64,000 nt of DNA from Fimbriimonas sp. (lineage in GTDB: Bacteria > Armatimonadota > Fimbriimonadia > Fimbriimonadales > Fimbriimonadaceae), in NCBI GenBank assembly GCA_031292555.1, contig JARLGV010000051.1, positions 106,887-170,886 of the forward strand, given 5' to 3'. Of the stretch, positions 33,982-43,113 are shown in pieces. Both the position numbers and the translations under genes were made by a program. Within the stretch, counting starts at the first letter, position 1. Each line of letters starts with the position of its first letter. The notes below the pieces were generated by a model. That model did no database searches, was not told the DNA's origin, and saw nothing but the letters and a program-made list of their open reading frames with translations.

Positions 33982-34479
33982 ATGAGTTTGAAGGTGGAGT
34001 GGCTGGCGGCACGCAAGGGCGAGGATCCGATCCGATACTTGGACGATGTATACCGGTATGCGATCGTTCGGCTGGGTAACCGAGAGGATGCCGAGGACCT
34101 GGCAATCGAAGTGGTTCAGTCGCTCCCGAGCCCGTGCTTCAAGTCCGACCTGCGGCTTTACATGCTCGGCATGGCGCGACGAAAGATTGCCAGTCAGTTT
34201 CGGCGGAGGCGTCATCGCCTTTCCATGCGCGAGTCGGATCGTCCGATTCGGTTCGACGAGGCTTCCGACGAGGCCGCTCTGGTTCACTGCGCGATGGCAC
34301 GGCTCATACCGGAACATCGGGAGGTGCTGAGTCTGAAGTACGTCTCGGGCCTGACAAGCAACGAGATCGGAACGATCCTCCGGAAGAGGCCCGAAGCGGT
34401 GGACAGCATGCTGCAGAGAGCGCGCGCGGCTTTCGAACAAACCTGGCTCCTGATTACGAGCGACGAGGTCAAGCAATGA
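33982..34479 (+). CDS. ECF-type RNA polymerase sigma factor
   Basis: 165 residues, normal ECF length. Region 2 is DPIRYLDDVYRYAIVRLGNREDAEDLAIEVVQSL; region 4 is LIPEHREVLSLKYVSGLTSNEIGTILRKRPEAVDSMLQRARAAFEQ, a helix-turn-helix that should read the -35 element. The linker is RRKIASQFRRRRHRLSM. The ATG is preceded by GAGGA. Its stop overlaps the next gene by ATGA, the typical coupling to an anti-sigma factor. The adjacent divergent palindrome may be in a promoter it controls. Confidence 0.85.
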   Translation: MSLKVEWLAARKGEDPIRYLDDVYRYAIVRLGNREDAEDLAIEVVQSLPSPCFKSDLRLYMLGMARRKIASQFRRRRHRLSMRESDRPIRFDEASDEAALVHCAMARLIPEHREVLSLKYVSGLTSNEIGTILRKRPEAVDSMLQRARAAFEQTWLLITSDEVKQ

Positions 34480-35948
34480 ACGAAGACGAAATCAAAAGAC
34501 TGCTGACAAACTACGGAGACTCCTTCAACCCGTGCGCGATTCCCCAGAGTCGGAGGACGGCGTTCGTCAGACGACGACTCGCGGTAGCAGAAGTCGCCTT
34601 CGCCGGGACGATTCTCCTTGCCGGACTCGTGCTTTGGCCACGTAATGCGGTCGCCGGGACGGTTGCACGGATCAACGAGGCGATCACCAACGCACGAACG
34701 ATGACCTGCGAGATGTCGATCAAGCTTCCAGCCGGTTGGTACACGTGCTACCGTACGACCTACATGGATGGCATGTGGAGATGCGATTCTCAGATCGGAA
34801 CCCAGATGGAAAGTACGTCGATCAAGCGGGATGGACAGTGGTTCATCAACCAGACCCATGAGGTGTTCACGACGCTCGAGCAGGCGCCGGACAACGGCGA
34901 CCAAGAACTCGGGGCCGGGAATCAAACCGCCCTCGACTTTGCCAAGCGAAGCATCGATTGCGGTCAAGTCGATATCGAGCGCAGCGTCGCGGTTAAGGCA
35001 CACGTGCCGATACACGGTATGGAGACCTACGTACTTGCGTTTTCCCGCCCAGCCGATAACTATCACGCGGAGATTCTGGTCGACAAGAAGACGGACCTTC
35101 CAATCTGCTCGGATGTCACGGTGGAGGATGGCCGCCCCTGGTTCAAAGGTGATGTTCAGAGGATTCACACCGATTTCTCCTTTGACCGCCAAGTCGATCC
35201 CCGAATTTTCAACATCGTGACCGATAAGCCGATCATCCGTCCCGAAGATGCAAACCGCCGGCTCTTCGAAATGTGGCAGAGGCCTTTCGCACGAGCCGCC
35301 GGGACCGACGTACGAGCCGTCTCAGCATGTCCCGACGGAACGATTTGGGTCATTGTGACGCCGAATACGGCTCCCTCCGACTTGCCTGACACCGTTACCG
35401 ACGCGAACGGGGACCGATATCTTCGCTCAAACGACTTCCACCAGAGCCGACAGCCACCCAATCCGGACTATTCGACGATTTTCCACCAGGAGATCCTCGC
35501 AACCCCCTTCATTCCCCTCGACCCTGGGCTTCCGATTCCGGACCGGGTCACGATTTCGTTCACCAAGCGTGAGAGGAGAGACAGCCGCCCCAAGTCGTTA
35601 CTCGCTGAGAAGGCCCTGCCGACGGTTGTTTCAATCACCGTCAAGCCGACAATCGAGTCGGGCGACCTCCCCTCCTACTTCCCGTACCTCGGCATCGGCC
35701 GAGTGTACTACCAGCCCAAGCAATTGGCATGGTCGTTCCGAGCCGCCGCACTTGAGGAGAGCGGAAGGATGCTCGACGCTGCGAAGGCATACGAACGAAC
35801 CGCCGCCGCCCGATACGAGTGGGTGAAATACGCTGCCTTCGAACCGATGCTCAGCGCCGCCCGATGCTACCGAGCCGCCGGCCAGATCGAAAGAGCCGAA
35901 GCTCTGACAAAGAAAGCTGAAGCCCTGAAAGCGTCGAAGGCGCGTTAG
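34476..35948 (+). CDS. Membrane-anchored partner of the sigma factor (putative anti-sigma) with periplasmic LolA/TPR-like region
   Basis: 490 residues from ATG 34476 (MNEDEIKRLLTNYGDSFNPC). The cytosolic N-terminus is about 30 residues, then one membrane helix (VAEVAFAGTILLAGLVLWP), then a large extracytoplasmic part. Residues about 60-260 resemble outer-membrane lipoprotein carrier-like sensor domains seen behind sigma genes (INEAITNARTMTCEMSIKLPAGWYTCYRTTYMDGMWR, QVDPRIFNI). The C-terminus has a TPR-like segment (SFRAAALEESGRMLDAAKAYERTA, MLSAARCYRAAGQIERAEAL). No zinc anti-sigma motif is present. Its anti-sigma role is inferred from ATGA coupling. The frame continues upstream but only overlaps the sigma gene. 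Confidence 0.7.
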   Translation: MNEDEIKRLLTNYGDSFNPCAIPQSRRTAFVRRRLAVAEVAFAGTILLAGLVLWPRNAVAGTVARINEAITNARTMTCEMSIKLPAGWYTCYRTTYMDGMWRCDSQIGTQMESTSIKRDGQWFINQTHEVFTTLEQAPDNGDQELGAGNQTALDFAKRSIDCGQVDIERSVAVKAHVPIHGMETYVLAFSRPADNYHAEILVDKKTDLPICSDVTVEDGRPWFKGDVQRIHTDFSFDRQVDPRIFNIVTDKPIIRPEDANRRLFEMWQRPFARAAGTDVRAVSACPDGTIWVIVTPNTAPSDLPDTVTDANGDRYLRSNDFHQSRQPPNPDYSTIFHQEILATPFIPLDPGLPIPDRVTISFTKRERRDSRPKSLLAEKALPTVVSITVKPTIESGDLPSYFPYLGIGRVYYQPKQLAWSFRAAALEESGRMLDAAKAYERTAAARYEWVKYAAFEPMLSAARCYRAAGQIERAEALTKKAEALKASKAR

Positions 35949-35949
35949 C

Positions 35950-36006
35950 ATAGGTCTTGTGAGACCTTATAGGTCATATAGGTCTTATATGACCTATATG
36001 ACCTAT
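35950..36006. promoter_or_regulatory. Cluster of AGGTC/GACCT inverted repeats
   Basis: A perfect 16-bp inverted repeat (35969-35984 with 35991-36006, spacer TTATAT) follows a shorter one, AGGTCT-TGTG-AGACCT (35952-35967). Six AGGTC-type half-sites fall within 57 bp, right after the anti-sigma stop and 29 bp before the ArsR promoter. It could be a terminator for the upstream gene or an operator array. Confidence 0.5.
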
Positions 36007-36034
36007 TCTCTTCCTATCGACATCCCCAATCCTC

Positions 36035-36064
36035 TTGACATTTTAGACTTCTCTAAAATATCAT
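36035..36064 (+). promoter_or_regulatory. Promoter of the ArsR-SRPBCC-ClpP operon with an internal operator-like palindrome
   Basis: TTGACA at 36035-36040, an 18-bp spacer and TATCAT at 36059-36064. The -10 ends 6 nt before the ATG, so the transcript is probably leaderless. The spacer itself is TTTTAGA-CTTC-TCTAAAA, a 7-bp inverted repeat, placed where a bound ArsR dimer would block polymerase. Confidence 0.65.
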
Positions 36065-36070
36065 GCCTAC

Positions 36071-36421
36071 ATGGTTCAGCCTGGGGCGAGGAACGATGTG
36101 TTCGATGCGATTGCGGCGCCGGCTCGGCGTCAGATCTTGCGGATGCTCGCGACGAAGGACACGCCGGTCACCGAAATCGCCGACTCGTTCGACATGACGA
36201 TCTCGGCGGTGTCCCAGCACCTGGCGGTGCTTCGATCCGCCGGGCTGGTGATCCAGTCAAAAAATGGACGCCAGCGGATCTACCGCTTGAACGCCGAACC
36301 TCTCAGGGCCGTATCGGAATGGCTGGATTTCTATCAGCCGTACTGGAACGATCGGCTGCTCGAATTGGGTCGCTATCTTGACGAGAACCCGGCCGACCTC
36401 GATTCACAAGGAGAAAAATGA
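36071..36421 (+). CDS. ArsR-family transcriptional regulator
   Basis: 116 residues. The winged helix reads [67 protein letters not shown] (residues 8-75). No metal-binding cysteines are present, so it belongs to the ArsR group that pairs with SRPBCC/AHA1 genes and not to metal sensors. The next gene overlaps by ATGA and encodes exactly such a protein. It is likely autoregulatory through the palindrome in its promoter. Confidence 0.9.
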   Translation: MVQPGARNDVFDAIAAPARRQILRMLATKDTPVTEIADSFDMTISAVSQHLAVLRSAGLVIQSKNGRQRIYRLNAEPLRAVSEWLDFYQPYWNDRLLELGRYLDENPADLDSQGEK

Positions 36422-36939
36422 AGGAAAACCTAGCTTTCGAAGTCTTCTATCCGCATCCGCCCGAGCAGGTTTGGAGAGCGCTTACCGATCCGGCGGCACT
36501 GGCGAAGTGGCTGATGCCGAACGACTTCCGGCCCGAGATCGGCTTGCGGTTCCGGTTTCACGGACTGGACCGATGCAAGACGGGAGCGGTGAAAGGCACC
36601 GTGCTTTCGGTCGAGCCGGGAGTCAGTCTGACGTACTCATGGGACGACGGCGAAGACGACGCCCCTGGAATCGTGTGCTGGACCCTTTCGCCCGTCGATG
36701 GTGGGACTCGCGTGCGGCTGGAGCATCGAATCGATACCGACGCCAAGTCGACCGTCTCGATCGAAGCGGCGATGAACTGGCCGGTTGCGATTCACTTACA
36801 ACTTCCGGCCCTGCTGCGCGAGATGGCTTGGTCCACACGCCCCCCGGTGCCGATCGTCTACGTCCTCGAAGAGGAGCCGGTCGCGGACAGGCCGATGCGT
36901 CGAGCCGGATTCCGGCAGGAGGAAGCGACATGCCGGTAG
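36418..36939 (+). CDS. SRPBCC (AHA1/START-like) domain protein
   Basis: 173 residues. The START-like fold is recognisable from [57 protein letters not shown] and the family-typical [11 protein letters not shown]. Members bind hydrophobic ligands in a deep pocket; those next to ArsR genes are of unknown function. It overlaps the ArsR gene by 4 bases and the ClpP gene by 10 bases. The C-terminal 50 residues are unlike the family and carry the ribosome binding site of clpP. Confidence 0.85.
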   Translation: MKENLAFEVFYPHPPEQVWRALTDPAALAKWLMPNDFRPEIGLRFRFHGLDRCKTGAVKGTVLSVEPGVSLTYSWDDGEDDAPGIVCWTLSPVDGGTRVRLEHRIDTDAKSTVSIEAAMNWPVAIHLQLPALLREMAWSTRPPVPIVYVLEEEPVADRPMRRAGFRQEEATCR

Positions 36940-37523
36940 CCTCCTTAGTACCAATGGTCGTCGAACAGAGCCCCCGCGGCGAACGGGCGTACGACATCTT
37001 TTCCCGCCTGCTCAAGGACCGGATCGTCTTCATCGGAGAGGAGATCTCCGATAGCCTTGCCAACCTCGTCATTGCCGAGATGCTCTTTTTGGAGAAGGAG
37101 GACCCTGCCAAGGACATCGACGTCTACATAAACAGCCCGGGAGGAAGCGTCTCTGCCGGGTTGGCCATCTACGACGTTATGACCCACGTCAAGTGCGACG
37201 TGGCGACGACATGTGTCGGCATGGCCGCTTCTATGGCCACCGCCCTACTTGTGGGAGGAACCAACGGCAAGCGGTTCGCGATGCCCAACGCGCGCATCAT
37301 GATCCACCAGACGAGCGGAGGCTACCGCGGCACCATGGCGGACGCCCGCATCTATCTCGAAGAGATGAACCGACTCTACGACACCTATCTGCAGATCATG
37401 TCCAAGCACACGGGTCGCGACCCTGCGCAAATCCGGAGCGATTGCGACCGCGACTTCTGGATGTCCGCCGGCGAAGCCGTGGAGTACGGCCTCGTCGATC
37501 AGATCATAGATCCCAAACGATAG
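36930..37523 (+). CDS. clpP: ATP-dependent Clp protease proteolytic subunit
   Basis: 197 residues, normal length. ATG 36930 has a strong site (AGGAGGAAG) 4-5 nt upstream, inside the SRPBCC gene. The catalytic triad is visible: Ser101 in [10 protein letters not shown], His126 in [11 protein letters not shown] and Asp175 in [11 protein letters not shown]. The N-terminus ([39 protein letters not shown]) is canonical. It assembles into a 14-mer chamber fed by ClpX, ClpA or ClpC. No clpX or tig is adjacent, unlike in many bacteria, so this may be an additional, regulated ClpP. A long in-frame extension upstream is only the alternative frame of the SRPBCC gene. Confidence 0.95.
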   Translation: MPVASLVPMVVEQSPRGERAYDIFSRLLKDRIVFIGEEISDSLANLVIAEMLFLEKEDPAKDIDVYINSPGGSVSAGLAIYDVMTHVKCDVATTCVGMAASMATALLVGGTNGKRFAMPNARIMIHQTSGGYRGTMADARIYLEEMNRLYDTYLQIMSKHTGRDPAQIRSDCDRDFWMSAGEAVEYGLVDQIIDPKR

Positions 37524-37527
37524 AGCC

Positions 37528-39999
37528 CTATTTGATCCGTTTGAACCACGTTTCGAAGGCGGTGTCTAGGCGGTTTGAGTTGACGCTCGTGAAGTCGAGC
37601 ACTACCGGGATCTTTGACTGCGACCTCAGTTTTACGATGTTCGCGGCAACCCGGTTTCGGCCCTCGGGTTCGTCGTCGTCGAGGATGGTCACGACGGCGG
37701 CGCCGGCCAGTTTGGCCGCTTCACGGCCTATGTAGTCCTCGGGCGAGGTCGGAACGTCGGCACTTGGCTTCCACGGATAGAGATAAGCCTGGGCATAGGG
37801 CGGAATGTGCGTTTTGACCGGCTGGCCGGTCAGCATCACGGGAATGCCGGCGCCTCGTATCTTGTCCAGAAGGCCAGCAATGGCGTCGTGAGCCCATTGG
37901 CCGCGGGTCTTCTGCCACTCGTCGTCCTCGTTGCCGCTTGACCACGCGTCGCCCCAGACCTCACGGACCGAAACCTTGGTGTACGGTAGGGTCGACTCGA
38001 TGTCGGCGGGATCGACGTGGGCAGATCGCAGGTAGGCAAGACGCTGGGTTTCGCCGTAACCGAGGGCTAAGAAAAGCTCCGTTGCCGGCGAATAGAAATA
38101 CGAGCCAGATGCGAAACTTGTGGCCTTCGCATATCCCAATGGAAATGCGTCGAGCAATTCGATCCCCGCCAGTCCCGGTGTGGATGCGAGTTGGGCGATT
38201 CGCGCCCATCGGTCGTTCACGCTGCTCGACATCGGGGCCAATTGGTCGTGCAGAGCTAGCGGATAGGCAGAGATTTCCTGCCAGTATTCGCTTAGGGCAA
38301 GGTACTGGCCCTGCTTCGAACCGAGTGTCTTTCCGTGGTCTCCGGCCGCGGTCACGTCTGTATCACTTAGGTTCGGCTTACGCACCGCCCATGGCCGAAT
38401 TGCCGCCGATACCTTGATTCCAACCGTGGCCGCAGCCGTTAACGCCGCCTTGAGAGCGGTCGGATCATCGGTCTCCAGCCACACGCTCTTGACGCCGGAT
38501 CGGGCGGCAAGGGTGATCTCGCCTTTCGCTGCCTGGACGCTATCGGCATGAAGGACCACCGCAAACGAGGACGCCGGCCCATCGAACGGGATGGGGACAG
38601 GCCCGGGATGCGGCGGCTTCCAGAGATAGGGCTTCGTCGTAAACATGTTCGTCTGATCGAGCCAGCCAATGTCCTTCGGGATCGTCCCATCCGGCAAGAC
38701 GAACTCGTACCGGATCGAGGAATGCAGTCCAACATGCTCTTTGTCGAGGGCTAGGCCGCCGCTGAAGTTATAGACCGCCTGACGGACGGCCTCGCTCGCG
38801 TCGGCGGTAGTCGTGTACACCTCATCGGCGTCCATCACGTCGTTGTGCTCAAGGTTGGTCACTTCCTTCTGAGTCAGCTTATCGTGCGGGCCTGCGACGA
38901 ACTTGACCTTGCCGAGTTCGCCCGACTTGGCGACGATAGTACGCCACGTTTCCTTGCGGACGTCGACGACCTTGTCGATGTCGTCCTCCCACGCGGCCAG
39001 GCGCGCCTTATGGGCCGCCACACCTTCGAGGTCGCTTGTAAGGACATAGGCCGATTCGACCTTGCGGTACGTCCCACACACACCGTAGGCAACTGCTTGG
39101 AGAAGGTCCCTTGCGGTCGCCTGGCTCCCGCGCTCGATCAACTGCATGTTGCGGTAATGGGGATCGGCATAGAGTTCGATGTTCAGCGTCGAACCCAGCC
39201 GAGACATCAGTTTCTCGATCGACTCGTTGTTCGTAAGGGCGACCTTCGTATCGAAGCGAGGGTCCCGTGTATCTAGCTGCGATTTCTTGGGAACGTTGTC
39301 GGACTCGATTCGCACGTGTTGTCCGTATTCGTCGCCGTCAGGTTCGTGGAGTTCACGCATTTTCATTCCGGTCTTCAGCTTGCCGTCAAGCGAGTCCCCG
39401 GTGAATCCGCCGTTGTTGTTGAGGGGCAGCGTCAACTCGACATTCCGGACGAGGCGCAAACGAACTTGCTGGCGATCTTGGTCCGAGAGATCGAGATCGG
39501 GCGTCGACGGGTCCTGAGACCAGCTGTTCGGGCTGAGCACCTTCACGGAGCGCAACCGGAATGGATTTGGCAGGATCGACTGCATCACCGCTTTTTGCTC
39601 TCCCCGGCAATCGGAAAGCGACATCCCATCGTTAGTGAGTTTCACCCACTGATCCTCAGTGAGGAGGGTCAGCAGATACATCACCTTCGCCTGACGCGGT
39701 AATCCGTCGTAGAGGTTTGGCGCCTCTGCGAAGTGCGTATTGAGAGTGACCATAGTGGGCGGTACGACAACGGTCACCTGGCCAACGCGCATCAGCTTAC
39801 GATCGATGTCGGCCAGCGTCTTTCCCTTGGCGACCCTTAGCGGACACGGCGCGATCAGGGGACCCTGCTTCTCGGCGTCCCAAGGAAGGCCTGAGACCAC
39901 GGAGTCGTAGGTGAGAACCTGCGGTCGCTGGCCTACGGCGGGGGGGCGAGCAACCGGGGTCTGGAGCAGCAGCGAGATCAGGAGCGTCGCAACCATCAT
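37528..39999 (-). CDS. Large secreted protein of unknown function (TIM-barrel-like C-terminus)
   Basis: 823 residues with a short signal (MMVATLLISLLLQTPVARP). I do not recognise the whole protein. Residues about 240-310 have an STN-like feel (VALTNNESIEKLMSRLGSTLNIELYADPH with DLLQAVAYGVCGTYRKVESAYVLTSD). Residues about 480-820 look like an alpha/beta barrel of the glycoside-hydrolase type (FAVVLHADSVQAAKGEITLAARSGVKSVWLETDD, VGIKVSAAIRPWAV, LAGIELLDAFPLGYAK, GAGIPVMLTGQPV, KIPVVLDFTSV). A carbohydrate-related role is a guess. The start could also be the second ATG at 39996, since TAAACT lies 4-7 nt upstream. It is convergent with clpP, 4 bp apart. Confidence 0.65.
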   Translation of the reverse strand: MMVATLLISLLLQTPVARPPAVGQRPQVLTYDSVVSGLPWDAEKQGPLIAPCPLRVAKGKTLADIDRKLMRVGQVTVVVPPTMVTLNTHFAEAPNLYDGLPRQAKVMYLLTLLTEDQWVKLTNDGMSLSDCRGEQKAVMQSILPNPFRLRSVKVLSPNSWSQDPSTPDLDLSDQDRQQVRLRLVRNVELTLPLNNNGGFTGDSLDGKLKTGMKMRELHEPDGDEYGQHVRIESDNVPKKSQLDTRDPRFDTKVALTNNESIEKLMSRLGSTLNIELYADPHYRNMQLIERGSQATARDLLQAVAYGVCGTYRKVESAYVLTSDLEGVAAHKARLAAWEDDIDKVVDVRKETWRTIVAKSGELGKVKFVAGPHDKLTQKEVTNLEHNDVMDADEVYTTTADASEAVRQAVYNFSGGLALDKEHVGLHSSIRYEFVLPDGTIPKDIGWLDQTNMFTTKPYLWKPPHPGPVPIPFDGPASSFAVVLHADSVQAAKGEITLAARSGVKSVWLETDDPTALKAALTAAATVGIKVSAAIRPWAVRKPNLSDTDVTAAGDHGKTLGSKQGQYLALSEYWQEISAYPLALHDQLAPMSSSVNDRWARIAQLASTPGLAGIELLDAFPLGYAKATSFASGSYFYSPATELFLALGYGETQRLAYLRSAHVDPADIESTLPYTKVSVREVWGDAWSSGNEDDEWQKTRGQWAHDAIAGLLDKIRGAGIPVMLTGQPVKTHIPPYAQAYLYPWKPSADVPTSPEDYIGREAAKLAGAAVVTILDDDEPEGRNRVAANIVKLRSQSKIPVVLDFTSVNSNRLDTAFETWFKRIK

Positions 40000-40059
40000 C
40001 GCCAGTTTATTACGCCGGCGACGAATCCCAGGGTGCGAATGCTCTAGGTTTCCCGCCGG

Positions 40060-41826
40060 TTATTTCGATTCGAGTACGGCAGAACGCGACGAAATGCCAC
40101 CCTCATTGAACGCCTCGATCTGAAAGTAATACGGCCGGTCCTTGGTCATTGCGGTGAAGTAATACTCGTTGGCTCCGTAGACCATCACGCTCGTGTAGAG
40201 CTTGTCGGGAGCGACTCCAGAGTAGATCACGTAGCCGGTCGCATCGTCGGAGACTTGCCATTTGAGCCACGCGCTTCTGCGGTCGGCTCCGCTTTGGTCG
40301 TCCGCCCGCAACGCCACAAAACTCTGCACCGGCTTGGGTGGCGCCGTCGGTCCGAGACCGAAGACCCGAAGCCCGCTTAGCGCGAACTTTCCGGTAGCCA
40401 TGTGCACGTTCTCGATCTTCACGAAACGCGCCTGAACCGGATTTTCCAATTCGATGTAGTCATGTGGCACGTCGGTTTTGTTGTGGCTTTTGTCAACGAT
40501 CACTGTCCACCGGCGACCATCGATCGACGCGAGCAGCCGGTACTGGTGATACAGCCCCGGTTGCTTGCCCATCACGTCCGCGTCCTGGTCGGCATAGTTG
40601 ACCTGAATCGCACGTACGGTGCTGACCGCGCCCAGATCCGTTTGGAACCACTCTCCCTGATTGGCGGTTTTGGCGCTCCAGTAGGTCCTCATGTCTTCGT
40701 TCACGGCGAAATTGGGCGAATGCGACCCTAGCGTGGATGAGGCGAGCACCGGCTTTGCGTAGTTAAGCAGCATCCAGTGGGCGAATCTACCGGCGGCGTG
40801 ATCTTCTCCGGCCTGGCTTGGCAGGTAGGTCGGGTAGTCGCCGTAGGCGGTGTTCGCGAACAGGACGCCATCCTTGTCGAACCCGGCGGGCCAAATGCCG
40901 TTCCGCCGCTCGAAGTTGTTCTTGACCGCAATCGTGATCGTTGAGACGTGCCACCAGTTACCGAACGCGTCCTGATAGGTCGCGCCATGCCCAGCGCCCC
41001 TGGTGAAACCGCCCGGCTTGTAACTGAACGGGTTGTGCGCCTGGTATGTGAAGGGGCCAAGCGGATGGTCGCTTACATAAACGCCGTCACCGTAGCCGCT
41101 GAACTCGGTTCCCGGAGCGCCGTACTGCAGGTAGTACTTGCCGTCGTGCTTGGTCATCCATGAACCTTCGATGAACGGACGGAGGAACGTGTTGTCGCCA
41201 TGCTCGCCGAAACGCTCCCAGCCGTGAATATCGTCGTGCAGCGTGAGCAACTCAACTTTGGGTCCGATCGCGTGAAAGGTCGTTGGATCGATCTCTTGTC
41301 CGTAAGTCGGGAACGTGTTGCTCGACCCGTGATATAGATAGAGACGTTCGTCGTCGTCAAGGAAGAATGCGGGGTCCCATGCCGGGACGGGAAAGTGGTG
41401 GATCGCCTCGTGCCAATCGTCGACGCGAGGGTTGGTGCTCTTCCAGATCGCGAACTGGTCAGTGTAGGTTGACCCGATGACATACAAGGCGTCCCCCATC
41501 ACCCAGATTGCCGGCGCGCAGAGCTCGTCGTAGGAATTCGCTCCCGGCAACAGGAACTTGCGCGGTACGAAGTGCCAATTCAGCATGTCGGGACTCCACC
41601 AATAGCCCCACTGGTTGGTGGAGAACAGATAGTAGTCCCCCTTGAACATCGTGATCGCCGGATCGGCGGTCGCCCGATGCTTCCCCTGGGTCACGAAATT
41701 GGGAATTGGGCAGAACCCATAATCCACATTGATCGGGTTGCAGTAAGTCAGTTGCTTGGGAGGGTTCGGAGCTAATGCGGCGAGAAGCGAAAGCAGTGGC
41801 AAAGCGAGCAAACAAGAAAACGTCAT
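40060..41826 (-). CDS. Secreted GH43-like glycosidase with discoidin (CBM32-like) and fibronectin III domains
   Basis: 588 residues. Signal peptide MTFSCLLALPLLSLLAALAP. Residues about 30-340 form the five-bladed propeller: ATADPAITMFKGDYYLFSTN (catalytic-base Asp region), SPDMLNWHFVPRKFL, CAPAIWVMGDALYVIGSTYT, WDPAFFLDDDERLYLYHGSS, FIEGSWMTKHDGKYYLQYGAPGTE (probable acid Glu in IEGSW). Residues about 345-480 are an F5/8 type C domain (NFAVNEDMRTYWSAKTANQGEWFQTDLGAVSTVRAIQVNY), and about 495-588 an FN3 domain. It should cleave arabinose- or xylose-containing glycans. TATAAT lies 14 nt before the ATG. Confidence 0.85.
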   Translation of the reverse strand: MTFSCLLALPLLSLLAALAPNPPKQLTYCNPINVDYGFCPIPNFVTQGKHRATADPAITMFKGDYYLFSTNQWGYWWSPDMLNWHFVPRKFLLPGANSYDELCAPAIWVMGDALYVIGSTYTDQFAIWKSTNPRVDDWHEAIHHFPVPAWDPAFFLDDDERLYLYHGSSNTFPTYGQEIDPTTFHAIGPKVELLTLHDDIHGWERFGEHGDNTFLRPFIEGSWMTKHDGKYYLQYGAPGTEFSGYGDGVYVSDHPLGPFTYQAHNPFSYKPGGFTRGAGHGATYQDAFGNWWHVSTITIAVKNNFERRNGIWPAGFDKDGVLFANTAYGDYPTYLPSQAGEDHAAGRFAHWMLLNYAKPVLASSTLGSHSPNFAVNEDMRTYWSAKTANQGEWFQTDLGAVSTVRAIQVNYADQDADVMGKQPGLYHQYRLLASIDGRRWTVIVDKSHNKTDVPHDYIELENPVQARFVKIENVHMATGKFALSGLRVFGLGPTAPPKPVQSFVALRADDQSGADRRSAWLKWQVSDDATGYVIYSGVAPDKLYTSVMVYGANEYYFTAMTKDRPYYFQIEAFNEGGISSRSAVLESK

Positions 41827-41840
41827 TGTCGGTAAGTACG

Positions 41841-41846
41841 ATTATA
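41841..41846 (-). promoter_or_regulatory. -10 box of the GH43-like gene
   Basis: TATAAT on the minus strand, 14 nt from the ATG, the same spacing as at the TPR-sulfotransferase gene. The predicted leader is about 7 nt and lacks a ribosome binding site. Confidence 0.5.
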
Positions 41847-41952
41847 GTTGGACGGAACGCGAGGAGAGCGTAAGGCCGTAAGCCTCGTCCGAGTGTTCAG
41901 CAAGGCTTACGAGGATTGCCGACCCAGTCGAGGTTTGTCTTGAATTCGCTCA

Positions 41953-41958
41953 TATACT
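41953..41958 (+). promoter_or_regulatory. -10 box for leaderless DUF2252 transcript
   Basis: TATACT followed by GTCTAC and then the ATG at 41965. Six bases of spacing place the start point on the start codon. Confidence 0.55.
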
Positions 41959-41964
41959 GTCTAC

Positions 41965-43044
41965 ATGAGAGGGATTCTCGATTCGAACGCCTCGTACGAA
42001 AGGTGGATTGGTCAGCAGATTCCGATCATCCAGCCGGACCTCGAGTTCAAGCACTCCCAGATGCGGACTTCGTGCTTCGCATTCATGCGGGCCACGTTTT
42101 ATCGATGGGCCGAGGTTTTTGGGCATGTTAGCGTCGACCTAATGACGGGGCCCAAGATTCTCGCCGTCGGCGACCTTCACGCGGAGAACTTCGGTACGTG
42201 GCGTGATGCAGAAGGACGTCTCGTCTGGGGAATCAATGACTTCGACGAAGTATCGTTGCTTCCCTACTCGTTCGACCTCGTTCGGCTTGGCGTAAGCATC
42301 CAGTTGGCGATCGAGACCAACCAACTTCGGCTGTCGCACGACGAAGCCATCGAAGCGATCTTGGCCGGATACGAGAAGAGCCTCCGGCAGGGCGGTAAGC
42401 CGTTTGTGTTGGCGGAGGAGCATCAGGGGCTTCGCAAACTCGCGACCGGCGTGCTTCGCTCCCCATCCGCATTTTGGACCAAGCTGGACTCCTTACCATC
42501 CATACACGATGTAGACAACCCGATCGCCCGAGCGGCTCTTTGGCAAGCATTGCCAATCCCGAACACCAACTGCCGGTTCAGGGCGAGGCGATCCGGCTTG
42601 GGCAGCTTGGGACGGCCCAGGTATGTCGCGATTGCCGAATGGATGGGCGGTTTTGTGGCTCGTGAAGCCAAGGCGCTCGCGCCGTCCGCAGCAGAATGGG
42701 CTGGCCTATCGGAACGTTCCGATACACCGCACTACTCCCTCATCTTAAGCCGAGCAATTCGTTGCCAAGATCCGTTTGTCCAATTCCACGGCAAGTGGTT
42801 GATTCGGCGATTGGCGCCGGACTGCTCCCGGATCGAGTTGTCACAGTTGCCGGAGGAACGTGAGGAGCTTCGGCTGGTAGAGGCGATGGGGAGGGAAACT
42901 GCCAATGTACATTTGGGGACGCCGGAATGCCGCCAGGCCCTTCTCGATGACCTCAAGAAGCTCCCTGGCAAGTGGCTCAAGCACGCCTGCAACGCCATGT
43001 TCGAAGCTGTCCAAGACGACTTCAAGGCATTCGTGCGAGGGTGA
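41965..43044 (+). CDS. DUF2252 family protein (kinase-like fold)
   Basis: 359 residues. The family signature ILAVGDLHAENFGTWRDAEGRLVWGINDFDEVSLLPYSFDLVRL (residues about 65-110) resembles the catalytic HxDxxxxN and DFD segments of aminoglycoside phosphotransferase-like kinases: GDLHAENF and NDFDE. No substrate is known for DUF2252. No signal peptide is seen. Transcription is probably leaderless (TATACT 6 nt before ATG). It is not in an operon with its neighbours. Confidence 0.85.
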   Translation: MRGILDSNASYERWIGQQIPIIQPDLEFKHSQMRTSCFAFMRATFYRWAEVFGHVSVDLMTGPKILAVGDLHAENFGTWRDAEGRLVWGINDFDEVSLLPYSFDLVRLGVSIQLAIETNQLRLSHDEAIEAILAGYEKSLRQGGKPFVLAEEHQGLRKLATGVLRSPSAFWTKLDSLPSIHDVDNPIARAALWQALPIPNTNCRFRARRSGLGSLGRPRYVAIAEWMGGFVAREAKALAPSAAEWAGLSERSDTPHYSLILSRAIRCQDPFVQFHGKWLIRRLAPDCSRIELSQLPEEREELRLVEAMGRETANVHLGTPECRQALLDDLKKLPGKWLKHACNAMFEAVQDDFKAFVRG

Positions 43045-43113
43045 GGTTGGCCGGCAGGTATCTGGCTGATTTGAAACGGAAAGCATCTGTCCGACGGTAG
43101 ATACTCTTGGCAC

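Noticed and set aside
34134..34475. N-terminal extension of the putative anti-sigma protein
   Set aside because: It only overlaps the sigma-factor gene in another frame. ATG 34476 forms the usual ATGA coupling and gives a clean cytosolic segment and membrane helix.
36378..36929. Long in-frame extension of ClpP
   Set aside because: It is the alternative frame of the SRPBCC gene. The canonical ClpP N-terminus and a strong ribosome site start at 36930.
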